From Mesorhizobium sp. L-2-11 (GTDB lineage: Bacteria; Pseudomonadota; Alphaproteobacteria; Rhizobiales; Rhizobiaceae), in NCBI RefSeq assembly GCF_016756595.1, contig NZ_AP023257.1, positions 496,001-560,000 of the forward strand: a DNA stretch of 64,000 nt, read 5' to 3'. Below are positions 1 to 9,248 of this stretch, piece by piece. The position numbers were made by a program, and so were the translations under genes. Below the pieces are notes generated by a model. The model worked only from the letters and a program-made list of their open reading frames with translations, had not been told where the DNA came from and did no database searches. Every line of letters begins with the position of its first letter. Positions within the stretch are counted from its first letter, which is position 1.

Positions 1-66
1 GTGCGGGCCGCCAACTGACGATTGCAGCGATTATTGGGGTCTGTTGTCGCTCAATCCATCCAATAG

Positions 67-200
67 ACGTCGCGTCTGAAGCGAACCCTGCGAGGCACTT
101 TAAGCCTTGTTTGTTTTATGCGTATTTGCCCAAACCCGCTGTGCCCGCACGGGTCGAGCCCGAGGCCATGCCTTTGGGCGACATGCATTGGGCCTGCGAC
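67..200. repeat. Degenerate palindromic intergenic repeat, upstream of dapE
   Basis: This stretch shares the phrases gtcgcgtctga, tttatgc and tttgggcgacatgcatt with the intact element at 8401-8498, in the same order, but its inverted arms are eroded. It looks like a decayed copy of that element. No gene is seen in the first 291 bases. Confidence 0.55.
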
Positions 201-291
201 AATACGCCATGAAAACCATAATGTCGGCGGGATGGCTGGACCTTATGTCTTGCCGTGACAGGCCTTGCGCTTTCGACTAACGCTTTTGCCC

Positions 292-1491
292 ATGACGTTG
301 CCGACCGATCCCGCTGGAAATCTCGCCGCCCTCATCCGCTGCCCCTCCGTCACACCCATTGAGGGTGGGGCACTGAGCACGCTGGAAACAATGCTGACAC
401 CACTCGGCTTTTCCGTCGAGCGCCCGGTGTTTTCGGAGGACGGCACGCCCGATATCGAAAATCTCTATGCGCGGCGCTCCGGCAACGGTCCGCACCTGAT
501 GTTCGCCGGGCATACCGACGTGGTGCCGGCCGGCGACGAGACCTCATGGACGTATCCGCCTTTCGCTGCCGAGATCGCCAAGGGCGAGATGTTCGGTCGC
601 GGTGCCGTCGATATGAAGGGCGGCATCGCCTGTTTCATCGCCGCCGTGGCGCGCCATCTTGAGTCGAAAGGCGGCCTGAAAGGCTCGGTCTCGCTGCTGA
701 TCACCGGCGACGAAGAAGGGCCGGCCATCAACGGCACGACAAAGCTGCTCGAATGGGCGGTCGCCAAGGGCGAGAAATGGGATGCGTCGATCGTCGGCGA
801 GCCGACCAATCCCGATGCGCTGGGCGACATGATCAAGATCGGCCGGCGCGGCTCTTTGTCCGGCAGCATCATCGTCAACGGCCGCCAGGGCCACGCCGCT
901 TACCCCCAGCTTGCCGATAATCCGGTGCGCGGCCTGATGACACTGGTCGAAGCCTTGCTGCACCCTGTCTTCGACAAGGGCACCAGGGACTTCCAGCCGA
1001 CCAATCTGGAGGTGACCTCGATCGACGTCGGCAATCCGGCCACCAATGTTATTCCGGCAAAGGCGACCGCCACATTCAACATCCGTTTCAACGACACATG
1101 GACCGCCGAGACCATCCAGGCGGAAATCCACAACCGTCTCGACAAGGCGGCGAAGCGAAAGAAATACCGGGCCGGCAAGACGACGCCGGTCGATTACGAA
1201 CTCGTCTGGCGCGACCGGCCGAGCCACGTCTTCCTCACCCGCGACGAGCGGCTGATCGAAGCGCTCAGCGGTTCGGTCGAGGCGGTGATCGGCAGGAAGC
1301 CGGCGCTTTCCACCTCCGGCGGCACCTCCGACGCACGCTTCATCAAGGATTATTGTCCGGTGGTCGAGTTCGGGCTGGTCGGCAAGACCATGCACATGGT
1401 CGATGAACGCGTCGCACTTGCCGACCTCGAGACGCTGACGCAGATCTATCAGCGCTTCATCGAAGACTGGTTCGAGCAAGGCGCATCGTAA
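292..1491 (+). CDS. dapE: Succinyl-diaminopimelate desuccinylase DapE
   Basis: This is an M20-family zinc hydrolase that converts N-succinyl-LL-2,6-diaminopimelate to LL-diaminopimelate and succinate in cytoplasmic lysine and cell-wall synthesis. Family motifs are clear: the metal motif [10 protein letters not shown], then GAVDMKGG, the catalytic-glutamate motif GDEEGPA and the C-terminal GGTSDARF. At 399 residues the length is a little above the usual 375 or so. The ATG at 292 gives the N-terminus [10 protein letters not shown] that fits the family; an in-frame TTG at 265 would only add a non-conserved stretch. No strong Shine-Dalgarno precedes it. The next gene starts 2 bases after the stop, so they are probably co-transcribed. 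Confidence 0.95.
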   Translation: MTLPTDPAGNLAALIRCPSVTPIEGGALSTLETMLTPLGFSVERPVFSEDGTPDIENLYARRSGNGPHLMFAGHTDVVPAGDETSWTYPPFAAEIAKGEMFGRGAVDMKGGIACFIAAVARHLESKGGLKGSVSLLITGDEEGPAINGTTKLLEWAVAKGEKWDASIVGEPTNPDALGDMIKIGRRGSLSGSIIVNGRQGHAAYPQLADNPVRGLMTLVEALLHPVFDKGTRDFQPTNLEVTSIDVGNPATNVIPAKATATFNIRFNDTWTAETIQAEIHNRLDKAAKRKKYRAGKTTPVDYELVWRDRPSHVFLTRDERLIEALSGSVEAVIGRKPALSTSGGTSDARFIKDYCPVVEFGLVGKTMHMVDERVALADLETLTQIYQRFIEDWFEQGAS

Positions 1492-1493
1492 TC

Positions 1494-2087
1494 ATGCTTT
1501 CGTCGGATGAAACCTATGCTTCGCTCAAGGGCGCCTGGCGACTGATGCTCGGCAAGGCCGATGGGCTGCGCCAGCTCGACCTTTCGGCCGACGGTTTCTG
1601 GAATTCCTTCTTCGCCATCGTCGTCGCGGCGCCGGCGCTGATCGTCGGTTGGGTCGGCCTTGCCAACGAGATCGGCGATCCGAATGCATTCGCCGGACGC
1701 TTCAGCATGCTGATCCGTCTGGCGACGGTCGACATCGGCGTCTGGGTGTTGCCGCTTGTCGGCCTTGCCCTCGTCGCGCCGCGCGCCGGCATTGGCGGGC
1801 GCTTCGTCCACTATGTCGTCGCCAGCAACTGGGCGTCGGCGATCATTGCCTGGCTAATGCTGCCAGCGGCGTTGATCAGGCTTTTCCTGCCGTCCACCAA
1901 CGAGTTCGCCGTACTGGCGTCGCTGCTTTTGTTCGCGCTGTCGATGATCCTGACCTGGCGGATGACAAACGTCGCCATCGGCAGGGGCGCGGCTGTCGGC
2001 AGCGCTGTCTTTGCCGGAATGTTCGTGGCGTCGCTGGTCGTTCTGTTTGTGCTGCAGGCGCTGCTCGGCATCGCTGCGCCGGCTTAG
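1494..2087 (+). CDS. Multi-pass membrane protein of unknown function
   Basis: This 197-residue protein has about five hydrophobic segments (roughly residues 40-62, 75-98, 105-130, 137-160 and 168-195) after a polar N-terminus of about 38 residues. I do not recognise a named family. Two bases separate it from dapE, which implies a shared transcript. Its 3' end overlaps the convergent truA stop by 4 bases. Nothing visible suggests transport motifs or catalytic residues. Confidence 0.75.
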   Translation: MLSSDETYASLKGAWRLMLGKADGLRQLDLSADGFWNSFFAIVVAAPALIVGWVGLANEIGDPNAFAGRFSMLIRLATVDIGVWVLPLVGLALVAPRAGIGGRFVHYVVASNWASAIIAWLMLPAALIRLFLPSTNEFAVLASLLLFALSMILTWRMTNVAIGRGAAVGSAVFAGMFVASLVVLFVLQALLGIAAPA

Positions 2088-2839
2088 TCGACCTTCGGAT
2101 AATCGACCCCGACGAGAAAAAGCCCGTCGGGCGGCGCCACCTGGCCACAGGCTGCACGGTCGCGCGCGTCGAGCGCCGCCTTCAGGTCGGCAATTGTCCA
2201 GCCGCCTTCGCCGACGCGCTTCAGCGAGCCGACCATCGAGCGCACCTGATTGTGCAGGAACGAGCGCGCCGAGGCTCGCACTTCGATCACGTCACCCAGC
2301 CGACTGACATCCAGCCGATCAAGCGTCCGGACCGGGCTGTCGGCCTGGCACTGGGTCGAGCGGAACGTGGTGAAATCATGCCGCCCCAGCAGCACCTTCG
2401 CCGCATCGTGCATGGCCTCGGCGTCGAGCCGCTTCGGCACCCACCAGATCTTGCCCTTGTCGAGCGCCGCCGGCGCGCGCCGGTTGATGATACGGTAGAG
2501 ATAGTGGCGGCCAATCGCCGAGAAACGCGCATCGAAGCTATCCGGCACCACAACCGCGTTGAGGATGGCGATGCGCGCCTTGGCCGCTTGCAGATGGGCG
2601 TTGACGGCATCGCGAACCTTGTCATCAGGCCACGCCCTGACGAGATCGACATGCGCCACCTGACCGGTCGCGTGGACGCCGGCATCGGTGCGGCCGGCGC
2701 CGCGCAGCGAAACCCGTTCGCCGCAGAATTTCTCGATCGCCTGTTCGATCGCCTGCTGCACCGAAGGCTGGTCTGCCTGGCGCTGCCAGCCGGCATAGAG
2801 GCGGCCGTCATATTCGATGTCGAGGCGAAAACGCGGCAT
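2084..2839 (-). CDS. truA: tRNA pseudouridine(38-40) synthase TruA
   Basis: This enzyme isomerises uridine to pseudouridine at positions 38-40 of the tRNA anticodon arm. The family motif GRTDAGVHA places the catalytic aspartate at about residue 52, and the N-terminal [14 protein letters not shown] is typical. The length of 251 residues is normal. It is the last gene of a minus-strand set def-fmt-GNAT-truA, lying 18 bases after the acetyltransferase stop. It converges on the dapE pair with a 4-base overlap. Confidence 0.96.
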   Translation of the reverse strand: MPRFRLDIEYDGRLYAGWQRQADQPSVQQAIEQAIEKFCGERVSLRGAGRTDAGVHATGQVAHVDLVRAWPDDKVRDAVNAHLQAAKARIAILNAVVVPDSFDARFSAIGRHYLYRIINRRAPAALDKGKIWWVPKRLDAEAMHDAAKVLLGRHDFTTFRSTQCQADSPVRTLDRLDVSRLGDVIEVRASARSFLHNQVRSMVGSLKRVGEGGWTIADLKAALDARDRAACGQVAPPDGLFLVGVDYPKVD

Positions 2840-2857
2840 CCCTAAGCAGGAATGAGG

Positions 2858-3367
2858 TCAGGCGGCGAGCGCAGTGCCGAAAGCCGAAGCGTAGACCAGC
2901 TTGCCGGTCTCAGGCGCTTCGCCCCAGGCCAGCGCCTGCAACGCTTCGCCCTGGAACTCGCTTTCGAATTGTTCGGCGCGCGCGTGACTGTAGCCGAAGC
3001 GGCCATAATAGGCGGGATCGCCAAGCACCACCGCCAGCACCTCGCCGGCATCCTTCAGGCGGATATGCGCCTCGCGGACCAGCGCACCGCCGATGCCGGT
3101 GCCATGGAAGGACGGCTCGACCGCCAGAGGCGCCAGCGCCACCGCCGGAAAGCTTTTGCCGCCGTTCTGCACGAAAAGCCTCGAAAACAGGATATGGCCG
3201 ACCACCTGTCCATCTTCTTCCGCCACCAGTTCGACGACGGCATCGCCGCCGCTGACCAGCGCGTCGACCAGTCCGGCCTCCGCCTGCTGGCCGAATGCGT
3301 GTTCCTCGACGAGGCGGATCGCCTCGCGGTCCCGCGGCGTCGCCGCGCGTATCGACATCATGCTCAT
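2858..3367 (-). CDS. GNAT-family N-acetyltransferase
   Basis: This 169-residue protein has the GNAT layout: an [22 protein letters not shown]-terminus, a central strand [20 protein letters not shown] that carries the acetyl-CoA-binding GxGxxL loop, and a YYGRFGY element. The substrate is unknown. The start chosen is the ATG whose ATGA overlaps the fmt stop; AAGGAATG in the last fmt codons can serve as ribosome-binding site. An upstream reading in the same frame runs inside fmt and is not conserved-looking. Confidence 0.88.
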   Translation of the reverse strand: MSMMSIRAATPRDREAIRLVEEHAFGQQAEAGLVDALVSGGDAVVELVAEEDGQVVGHILFSRLFVQNGGKSFPAVALAPLAVEPSFHGTGIGGALVREAHIRLKDAGEVLAVVLGDPAYYGRFGYSHARAEQFESEFQGEALQALAWGEAPETGKLVYASAFGTALAA

Positions 3368-4299
3368 GAGAGTTTCATTCCTTTTTCGAGCTTGGCCCCA
3401 CGCAGAAATTCCTGCGCGGCAATGGGCCTTCCGCCCGCACGTTGAACTTCGACCAGCCTGACCGCGCCTGACCCGCAGGCGACCGTCAGCCGGTCGTCGA
3501 GAATTCCTCCCGGCTCGCCGGCGCCTTGCGAAAGCGTCGAGCGAAGAAGTTTCAGCCGCTCCAGGCGGCCGCCAATTTCGGTCTCGCACCATGCGCCGGG
3601 AAAGGGCGACAGGCCGCGAATATGATCGTGGACTTGGCCAGCAGGCCGCGTCCAGTCCACGCGAGTCTCCGCTTTATCGATCTTTTTGGCGTAGGTCACC
3701 CCCTCCGTCACCTGTGCGGTAAATGTCAGGGCATCCCGTTCCATTCGCGCCAGCGCTTCCGCCATCAGCGCGGCACCAATGCGCATCAACCGATCGTGCA
3801 GTTCGCCGGCCGTCATATCGGGGCCGATGGCGCATTTTTCGACCATCGCCACCGGGCCGGTGTCCAGGCCCTCTTCCATCCGCATCACCATCATGCCTGT
3901 CTCGGTATCGCCGGCCATGATGGCGCGCTGGATAGGGGCGGCGCCGCGCCAGCGTGGCAACAGCGACGCGTGACCATTGAGGCAGCCGAGCCGCGGCGCC
4001 TCAAGAATTGGTTTAGGCAACAGCAATCCATAGGCGACGACGACGGCTACATCGGCCCGCAAGGCGCGGAATGCCTGCTGCTCGGCCTCGTTCTTCAGCG
4101 ACACCGGCGTCCGTACCTCGAGGCCCAGCCGCTCGGCCTCGCGCTGCACCGGCGAAGGCGTCAGTTCCAGCCCGCGGCGGCCGGCCGCGCGTGGCGGCTG
4201 GGTGTAGACGGCTTCTATCCCATGCCCGCCATCAGCGATCGCCCGCAGCGTCGGCACGGAGAATTCGGGCGTACCCATGAAGATGACGCGCAAGGGCAT
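3364..4299 (-). CDS. fmt: Methionyl-tRNA formyltransferase
   Basis: This enzyme formylates the initiator Met-tRNA using 10-formyl-tetrahydrofolate. The formyltransferase core is visible: N-terminal [16 protein letters not shown], then the catalytic block [20 protein letters not shown], followed by [10 protein letters not shown]-terminal Fmt_C OB-fold domain occupies about residues 205-300. At 311 residues it is full length. It lies 9 bases after def, the usual partner that later removes the formyl group, and overlaps the following acetyltransferase by ATGA. Confidence 0.97.
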   Translation of the reverse strand: MPLRVIFMGTPEFSVPTLRAIADGGHGIEAVYTQPPRAAGRRGLELTPSPVQREAERLGLEVRTPVSLKNEAEQQAFRALRADVAVVVAYGLLLPKPILEAPRLGCLNGHASLLPRWRGAAPIQRAIMAGDTETGMMVMRMEEGLDTGPVAMVEKCAIGPDMTAGELHDRLMRIGAALMAEALARMERDALTFTAQVTEGVTYAKKIDKAETRVDWTRPAGQVHDHIRGLSPFPGAWCETEIGGRLERLKLLRSTLSQGAGEPGGILDDRLTVACGSGAVRLVEVQRAGGRPIAAQEFLRGAKLEKGMKLS

Positions 4300-4308
4300 T
4301 GTTGAGCC

Positions 4309-4854
4309 CTATCCCACCAGCTTGCCCGGCGCCTTGCTGCCCGGTGCCTTCTCCCTCGCGAGCTTCTTGAATTTCTTCACCACCATGTCGCGTTTCAGCT
4401 TCGAGATGTGATCGATGAACAGAACGCCGTTGAGGTGGTCGATTTCGTGCTGCAGGCAAGTCGCCATCAGCCCTTCGGCCTCGATCTCCTGCAGCTTGCC
4501 GTCGCGATCGAGATATTTCACCCGCACGGCGGCAGGGCGCTCGACCTCGGCATAGTAATCCGGAATCGACAGGCACCCCTCCTCGTAGACCGAGCGTTGA
4601 TCGGCGCTCTCAAGAATCTCCGGATTGATGAAGACATGCGGCGCCGGCGGCTCGTCTTCCTTGGCGAGGTCAATCACCAGCATGCGCAGCGGTTCGCCGA
4701 CCTGGATCGCCGCCAGACCGATGCCCGGCGCATCATACATGGTGTCCAGCATGTCATCGGCCAGTTTGCGCAAAGCGCCGTCGACGCGCTCGACCGGTTT
4801 CGAAACCTGGCGCAGGACGGGATCGGGAAGGATGATGAGCGGCTTGATCGACAT
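4309..4854 (-). CDS. def: Peptide deformylase
   Basis: This is a metallo-hydrolase that removes the N-formyl group from nascent proteins. All three family motifs are present: GIGLAAIQV (GxGxAAxQ), EGCLSIP with the metal-binding cysteine, and QHEIDHLNG (HExxH). The length of 181 residues is usual, with a basic C-terminal tail. AGGTGAG lies upstream of the ATG. It is first gene of the def-fmt-GNAT-truA set and is divergent from rmuC; the gap 4855-4947 must hold both promoters. Confidence 0.97.
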   Translation of the reverse strand: MSIKPLIILPDPVLRQVSKPVERVDGALRKLADDMLDTMYDAPGIGLAAIQVGEPLRMLVIDLAKEDEPPAPHVFINPEILESADQRSVYEEGCLSIPDYYAEVERPAAVRVKYLDRDGKLQEIEAEGLMATCLQHEIDHLNGVLFIDHISKLKRDMVVKKFKKLAREKAPGSKAPGKLVG

Positions 4855-4947
4855 GGCGTCTCACCTAAGACCTTGCACGAAAAGCGTCAACCGGGGCAGT
4901 TGCAGCGCCGTTCACGTTTTGATCTGTGCGGTCAGGCCGAATCATCT

Positions 4948-6219
4948 ATGCTGTCCGATATGAACGACCTGACCACCATCCTGTCCGAACCGATCGCCCG
5001 GCTCGGCGCCACCACGATTGCGCTCGGCCACGCACTGGGATTCGGCGCGGTCCTGTTCCTGGGCCTGTTCGTGGCGCTCGTCGTCGCGCTCTGGCGCTCG
5101 GCCAAGGCGCGTGCGGTGGCTGCCGCGGAGGCCGCCGACCACGCCCGCGACGCCGAGGCGCGGATGGCCGGCATCCTGGCCAGCCAGGCCGAGATGCAGG
5201 GCCGCATGGGCGCCATCGCCGAAGTGTTCGGGGCGCGGCAGGCCGAACTCACGCAGTCGATCGGCCAGCGTCTCGACGCGATGACGGGCCGTCTCGGCCA
5301 GACCATGACCGAGCAGACGAAATCGACGCATGAGAGCCTCGCCAAACTGCAGGAGCGGCTGGCGGTCATCGATACAGCGCAAGGCAACATCCAGTCGCTC
5401 GCCAGCCAGGTCGTGCAACTTCAGGCAATCCTCTCGAACAAGCAGACGCGCGGCGCCTTCGGCCAGTCGCGCATGGAGGCGATCGTCGCCGATGGCCTGC
5501 CGCACGGCGCCTATGAATTCCAGGCGACCCTGTCGAACGGCAGCCGGCCCGACTGCCTGGTGAAGATGCCGAACGGCGCGCCTGCACTTGCCATCGACGC
5601 CAAGTTTCCGCTGGAAGCCTGGAATGCCATCCGTGCCGCCGAAGGCGCCGATTTGCAGAAGGTCGCCGCACAAGCGTTCCGGCGCGATATCGAGGTGCAT
5701 GTCCGCGATATTTCCGACAAATACCTGATCCAGGGCGAGACGCAGGACACCGCCTTCATGTTCGTGCCGTCGGAATCGGTATTCGCCGAGATCCACGAGA
5801 ATTTCGAGGGGATTGTCCACAAGGCGCACCGCGCCCGCATCGTCATCGTCTCGCCGTCGCTGCTGATGCTGTCGATCCAGGTCATCCAGGCGATTCTCAA
5901 GGACGCCCGCATGCGCGAGCAGGCGCATCTGATCCAGGGCGAAGTCATCCGGCTGATGGAGGATGTCTCGCGCCTCGACGAGCGGGTGCGCAAGCTGCAG
6001 AGCCATTTCGGCCAGTCGGCCAAGGATATCGACGATATTCTCGTCTCGACTTCGAAGGTGACCAAGCGCGGCCAGAAGATCGAAGCGCTGGAGTTCGGCG
6101 CGCAACCGACGGAGGGCGACGCCGGATCGGGGGCCGGCGTGAGGGCCGAAGCGGGCGCGCGCGTCGCCGACTCCAAGACCGGCCAGTTGAGGCTAAGGGT
6201 CGTCGAAGGCGACGACTGA
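4948..6219 (+). CDS. rmuC: RmuC-family DNA recombination protein
   Basis: This 423-residue protein has an N-terminal membrane segment (about residues 20-45), a long Ala/Glu/Gln-rich coiled coil (about 50-155) and the RmuC nuclease-like domain with motifs such as ALAIDAKFPLEAW, the phrase TAFMFVPSESVFAEIHE and the tail KVTKRGQKIE. RmuC is known from E. coli as a limiter of short-repeat inversions; a nuclease role is inferred from the fold. A second in-frame ATG at 4960 is an equally possible start. The extreme C-terminus (about 390-423) is low-complexity. Confidence 0.9.
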   Translation: MLSDMNDLTTILSEPIARLGATTIALGHALGFGAVLFLGLFVALVVALWRSAKARAVAAAEAADHARDAEARMAGILASQAEMQGRMGAIAEVFGARQAELTQSIGQRLDAMTGRLGQTMTEQTKSTHESLAKLQERLAVIDTAQGNIQSLASQVVQLQAILSNKQTRGAFGQSRMEAIVADGLPHGAYEFQATLSNGSRPDCLVKMPNGAPALAIDAKFPLEAWNAIRAAEGADLQKVAAQAFRRDIEVHVRDISDKYLIQGETQDTAFMFVPSESVFAEIHENFEGIVHKAHRARIVIVSPSLLMLSIQVIQAILKDARMREQAHLIQGEVIRLMEDVSRLDERVRKLQSHFGQSAKDIDDILVSTSKVTKRGQKIEALEFGAQPTEGDAGSGAGVRAEAGARVADSKTGQLRLRVVEGDD

Positions 6220-6223
6220 GAGG

Positions 6224-6628
6224 CTACTGCTCCTCGACGATCATCGTGCCTTCGAACTTCGGCAGCCAAGGCAGCGCCGAGCGGTGCCAGATCTGTTTGC
6301 TCGGGATCAGTTGTTCGCGCTGCCGCGCCGTGCCGACCCTGATGCCGTAGACTTTCGGCCCGTCGCCGACCGACGTGGCATAGAGGTGCGAACCGCACTC
6401 GCCGCAAAAGGCCTGGGCGCGCCTGGCGCCGCTCGCTGCGGTCTTGATGTAGATTTTTGGCGTGCCCTTGGTGATGCGGTAGTGCTCTTCCGGCGCCGGC
6501 ACGGTCACCCGAAACGCTGTTCCGGTCAGCTGCTGGCAATCGATGCAGTGACAAATACTGGTCTTGTCCGGATCGACCTCCGCTTCGTAAGTGATGGCGC
6601 CGCAATGGCACCGGCCGTCGATTTTCAT
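6224..6628 (-). CDS. GFA-family (CENP-V/GFA) zinc protein
   Basis: This 134-residue protein has the paired-cysteine pattern of the GFA fold: CHCGAI near residue 8, CHCIDCQ near residue 27 and CGECGSHLY near residue 78, which together bind two zincs. The founding member was described as a glutathione-dependent formaldehyde-activating enzyme, but most homologues are uncharacterised, so no reaction is claimed. GGAGGAG stands 6 bases before the ATG. It converges on rmuC with a 4-base gap. Confidence 0.88.
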   Translation of the reverse strand: MKIDGRCHCGAITYEAEVDPDKTSICHCIDCQQLTGTAFRVTVPAPEEHYRITKGTPKIYIKTAASGARRAQAFCGECGSHLYATSVGDGPKVYGIRVGTARQREQLIPSKQIWHRSALPWLPKFEGTMIVEEQ

Positions 6629-6742
6629 CTTCGCTCCTCCCTTCAGCCGCGCCTCGACGCGTTTGAGCTTAACGGCGCACCGGCCGAAGCTCCACAGGCA
6701 ATCACAACGCGCGAAGCATCCGCTGGTTCAAGACTGCGGCGC

Positions 6743-7558
6743 TTACGCCTGTTCGATGATCTCATCAGTCCAGACCTTGAAACCGGCCAGCGTGCCCGGC
6801 CCGAAAATATGGGTCAGCGGCACATCGGCTGCGTCGCGGCCGGAGGCGATCAGGATGCGGCCGATGCGCGGCGCATTGTTGCGCGGATCGAAGGCATGCC
6901 AGCGACCGCCGAGATAGACCTCCATCCAGGCGGCGAAATCCATGTCCGACCAGGGTTTCGGCAAGCCGATGTCGCTGATGTAGCCGGTGCAGTAGCGCGT
7001 CGGGATGTTCAAGGCGCGGCAGAAGGCGACGGCGAGATGGGCAAAGTCGCGGCAGACGCCGCTTTGCTCACGATAGGCCTCTGCTGCCGTGCGCGTCGGC
7101 CGCGCGTTGGCGTAGTTGAAGATGATGTGGTTGTGGACGAAATCGCAGACCGCCTGCACGCGTGGAATACCGAGCGGTGAGTGGCCGAACAGCCGCCACG
7201 CCTCGCTCGCCAGCACGTCGCTCTCGCAATAGCGGCTCGGCAGCAGGAACAGCAATGTCTCAGACGGCAGGTCGCGCACCTCGTGCTGCCATGCCACCAG
7301 ATCACCCCTCTCGAAGCTTCCGGGATCGCGGATCACCGCGTCCGTGCCGAAGGTGAAGCGACCGGGCGGGGCGACAAGGCGATTGCACCAATTGCCGAAA
7401 CTGTCGCGGTAGCTCTCGATCGGCACCGGTGGATTCGAAGTCAGGAAATCCGGCCGCTCGAGATCGGACGCGCGGGAATAGTGAACGTTGAGCATCGCGA
7501 TCAGCGGCGTTTCCTGCGGAAAGTCGAAGCTCATCTCGCAGCCGATATGGATTCGCAT
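6743..7558 (-). CDS. Transglutaminase-like cysteine peptidase family protein
   Basis: This 271-residue protein has an N-terminal beta-rich region followed by a transglutaminase-like core. The nucleophile motif is SGVCRDFAHLAVAFCRAL and the third-residue motif is GGRWHAFDPRNN. The usual catalytic histidine position reads DFAAWMEVYL and has no histidine; from recall, close relatives have a similar DFSAWFE-type sequence, so this may be a feature of the subfamily. No signal peptide is visible, so it is probably cytoplasmic. It is monocistronic. Confidence 0.85.
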   Translation of the reverse strand: MRIHIGCEMSFDFPQETPLIAMLNVHYSRASDLERPDFLTSNPPVPIESYRDSFGNWCNRLVAPPGRFTFGTDAVIRDPGSFERGDLVAWQHEVRDLPSETLLFLLPSRYCESDVLASEAWRLFGHSPLGIPRVQAVCDFVHNHIIFNYANARPTRTAAEAYREQSGVCRDFAHLAVAFCRALNIPTRYCTGYISDIGLPKPWSDMDFAAWMEVYLGGRWHAFDPRNNAPRIGRILIASGRDAADVPLTHIFGPGTLAGFKVWTDEIIEQA

Positions 7559-7769
7559 TGTCGTCCTGACCGGCCTGCCGGATCACCACCCGGCGAAGGC
7601 ACGGGCTGTTGCTGCAGTGCAAAAAAAGATCATCGCACGGACCGGCGCGGTTTACGAGCGAATTAGAACGGTTGACTGCCGACGGCTGGCGCCGGCGCCA
7701 GATTATGCCTCTTGCGGTCGGGCGTTTCTCTTGGTTCATTTCGCTTGCCACATCAGGAGGAAACGAATC

Positions 7770-7895
7770 ATGGCTAAAGGTGCGATGAAGGCGGGCAAAG
7801 AAGCCCGCAAGCCGAAGAAGGACGCGAAGAAACCTGCCGCTGCCCCGGCCCTGAAAGCGCCGCCCGTCAAGGCGACCAAACTCAAGGACAAGTAA
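7770..7895 (+). CDS. Small Lys/Ala/Pro-rich basic protein
   Basis: This 41-residue protein (MAKGAMKAGKEARKPKK and on) is about one third lysine with Ala and Pro making up much of the rest. A near-perfect AGGAGG lies about 8 bases before the ATG, which argues that it is really translated. Its composition suggests a nucleic-acid-binding or disordered protein. No family is recognised. The 211 bases before it (7559-7769) hold no other gene that I can support. Confidence 0.7.
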   Translation: MAKGAMKAGKEARKPKKDAKKPAAAPALKAPPVKATKLKDK

Positions 7896-8016
7896 GCCTC
7901 GGCGTTTCGGCGCAAGGTCACGACCCGACGGTATTTCAAGACCATCGACATGCAGCGATTGGTCCTGAAGTGCCGTCGGCGCTGCTGTTGATTGGGCACC
8001 CGAATTTCTAAATCAA

Positions 8017-8075
8017 GCGACGAAGACGACTTTGCGCTTTCGGAAATGACCGGGACGACCCGCAAGCCAATGGAG
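8017..8075 (+). promoter_or_regulatory. Guanidine-II (mini-ykkC) riboswitch
   Basis: Two consecutive hairpins each present an ACGA tetraloop, the hallmark of this class. P1 pairs gcg-(a)-cgaag (8017-8025) with ctttg-cgc (8030-8037) around ACGA at 8026-8029. P2 pairs cggg (8051-8054) with cccg (8059-8062) around ACGA at 8055-8058. The ribosome-binding site tggag (8071-8075) follows P2 directly, 7 bases before the exporter ATG. In this class guanidine binds at the kissing ACGR loops and frees the Shine-Dalgarno, so translation rises with guanidine. The downstream SMR exporter is the expected regulon member. Confidence 0.9.
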
Positions 8076-8082
8076 CGTTCCG

Positions 8083-8397
8083 ATGTCGTGGATTCTTCTC
8101 TTCTTCGCTGGCCTGTTCGAGATCGGCTGGGCGATCGGCCTCAAATACACTGATGGCTTTTCAAGGCCGCTTCCGACCGTCCTGACGGTTGCCTCGATGG
8201 TCGTCAGTCTCGCCTTGCTCGGACTGGCGCTGAAGACGCTGCCGGTCGGCACGGCTTACGCGGTGTGGACCGGCATCGGCACCGTCGGCACGGCGCTGCT
8301 TGGCATCTGGCTGCTCGGTGAGCCTGCGACCGCGATCAGGCTGGCCTGCATCGCACTCATCGTCGGCGGCATCATGGGATTGAAACTCGCGACCTAA
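8083..8397 (+). CDS. gdx: SMR-family guanidinium exporter (Gdx/SugE)
   Basis: This 104-residue protein has four transmembrane helices and the essential membrane glutamate of the small multidrug resistance family at residue 13 (LFEIGW). The [16 protein letters not shown] stretch in helix 3 is typical of the SugE/Gdx branch rather than EmrE. Gdx proteins are dual-topology dimers that export guanidinium in exchange for protons. The guanidine-II riboswitch just upstream independently supports this substrate. The older name is sugE. Confidence 0.93.
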   Translation: MSWILLFFAGLFEIGWAIGLKYTDGFSRPLPTVLTVASMVVSLALLGLALKTLPVGTAYAVWTGIGTVGTALLGIWLLGEPATAIRLACIALIVGGIMGLKLAT

Positions 8398-8400
8398 AGC

Positions 8401-8498
8401 GCGTCGCGTCTGAGGGGATTCACGCGACGCGGTTTAAGTTCCTGTTTTTATGCATGTCGTGGCCCCAAAACCGCTTCGCACTTTTGGGCGACATGCAT
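8401..8498. repeat. Compound palindromic intergenic repeat
   Basis: Two hairpins follow the gdx stop. The first has perfect 9-base arms gcgtcgcgt (8401-8409) and acgcgacgc (8422-8430). The second has perfect 10-base arms atgcatgtcg (8450-8459) and cgacatgcat (8489-8498) with inner arms cccaaaa/ttttggg. A T-run lies between the hairpins, so the first could also terminate the gdx transcript. A decayed copy is at 67-200. Confidence 0.8.
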
Positions 8499-8578
8499 TA
8501 GTTTGCAGCAAGGCCGCATCACAAACGCCTTCAGGGCCGCGCAAGGCGGCCCTGAATTTAATTCGCGAAATCGCGCTG

Positions 8579-9013
8579 CTAGCGAGCGGAAAAGCCCGGA
8601 GGCGTCCTGCCGGTGCGCTGCTTGCGCGCCGCATAGCGCGCGTCGCGCTTGGCCTTACGCTCGGCCTCGTCGGCAAGCAAACGAGCGATGCGCTCGTTCT
8701 CTTCGGCTTCCCGGATCTTCGCTTCCGCCTGCGCCGCTTCTTCCGCAGCAATCCGCGCCGCTTCGGCGGCAGCTTCGCGCTCGGCCTTTTCGGCCGCTTC
8801 GCGCGCCAGCTTTTCCTGCTTCAGCCTGGCCTTTTCGGCCTCGCGTATCGCACGGGCTTCGAGGATCGCCTTGCGTTCGGCCTGCCGTGCCAGCACCGCT
8901 GGATCGTCCGCTGCCGGCCTTGCCTTGAAGCGCTCGAGAAGCGCCTTCTTTGCCTCGTTTGCGGCATTGCGCCGCTCGAAAACGTCTTTTTCCCTATAGA
9001 TAGCCAAGTCCAC
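8579..9013 (-). CDS. DUF6481-like Ala/Glu/Arg-rich coiled-coil protein
   Basis: This 144-residue, highly charged protein forms an almost continuous predicted helix (residues 15-125) rich in Ala, Glu, Lys and Arg, with a short basic tail. It resembles the rhizobial DUF6481 family from memory; no function is known. The GTG start is preceded only by AGGGA at very short spacing, so the exact start is uncertain. Many overlapping readings in other frames are by-products of its repetitive codons. The following 235 bases (9014-9248) hold no feature I can name. Confidence 0.7.
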   Translation of the reverse strand: MDLAIYREKDVFERRNAANEAKKALLERFKARPAADDPAVLARQAERKAILEARAIREAEKARLKQEKLAREAAEKAEREAAAEAARIAAEEAAQAEAKIREAEENERIARLLADEAERKAKRDARYAARKQRTGRTPPGFSAR

Positions 9014-9248
9014 TTCCCTGGAGTCAATTTGCGAGGCTTACATACGCGTGAAAACCCAGAGTTCAAGCGCCAAAACGGTATGCCAGCCATGAAATTCTGA
9101 GCTGTTGCAGTCGGGAGACGCCTTTTCGGCTGAATTCGGCTGAAACGGACATGCACTGTTCACCATCCGACCCTCTGGCGGCGCGGCGGACTGGTCGCTA
9201 CCTGTAGCGCGAAAAACAAAACGCCAGAACAAAACACCAGGATGACAG

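Noticed and set aside
2858..3592. Longer acetyltransferase starting inside fmt
   Set aside because: The extra 75 residues are Arg-rich, overlap the conserved end of fmt and lack family motifs.
8449..9100. Plus-strand readings opposite the DUF6481-like gene
   Set aside because: They mirror the repetitive Ala/Glu/Arg codons of the minus-strand gene and have no ribosome-binding site.
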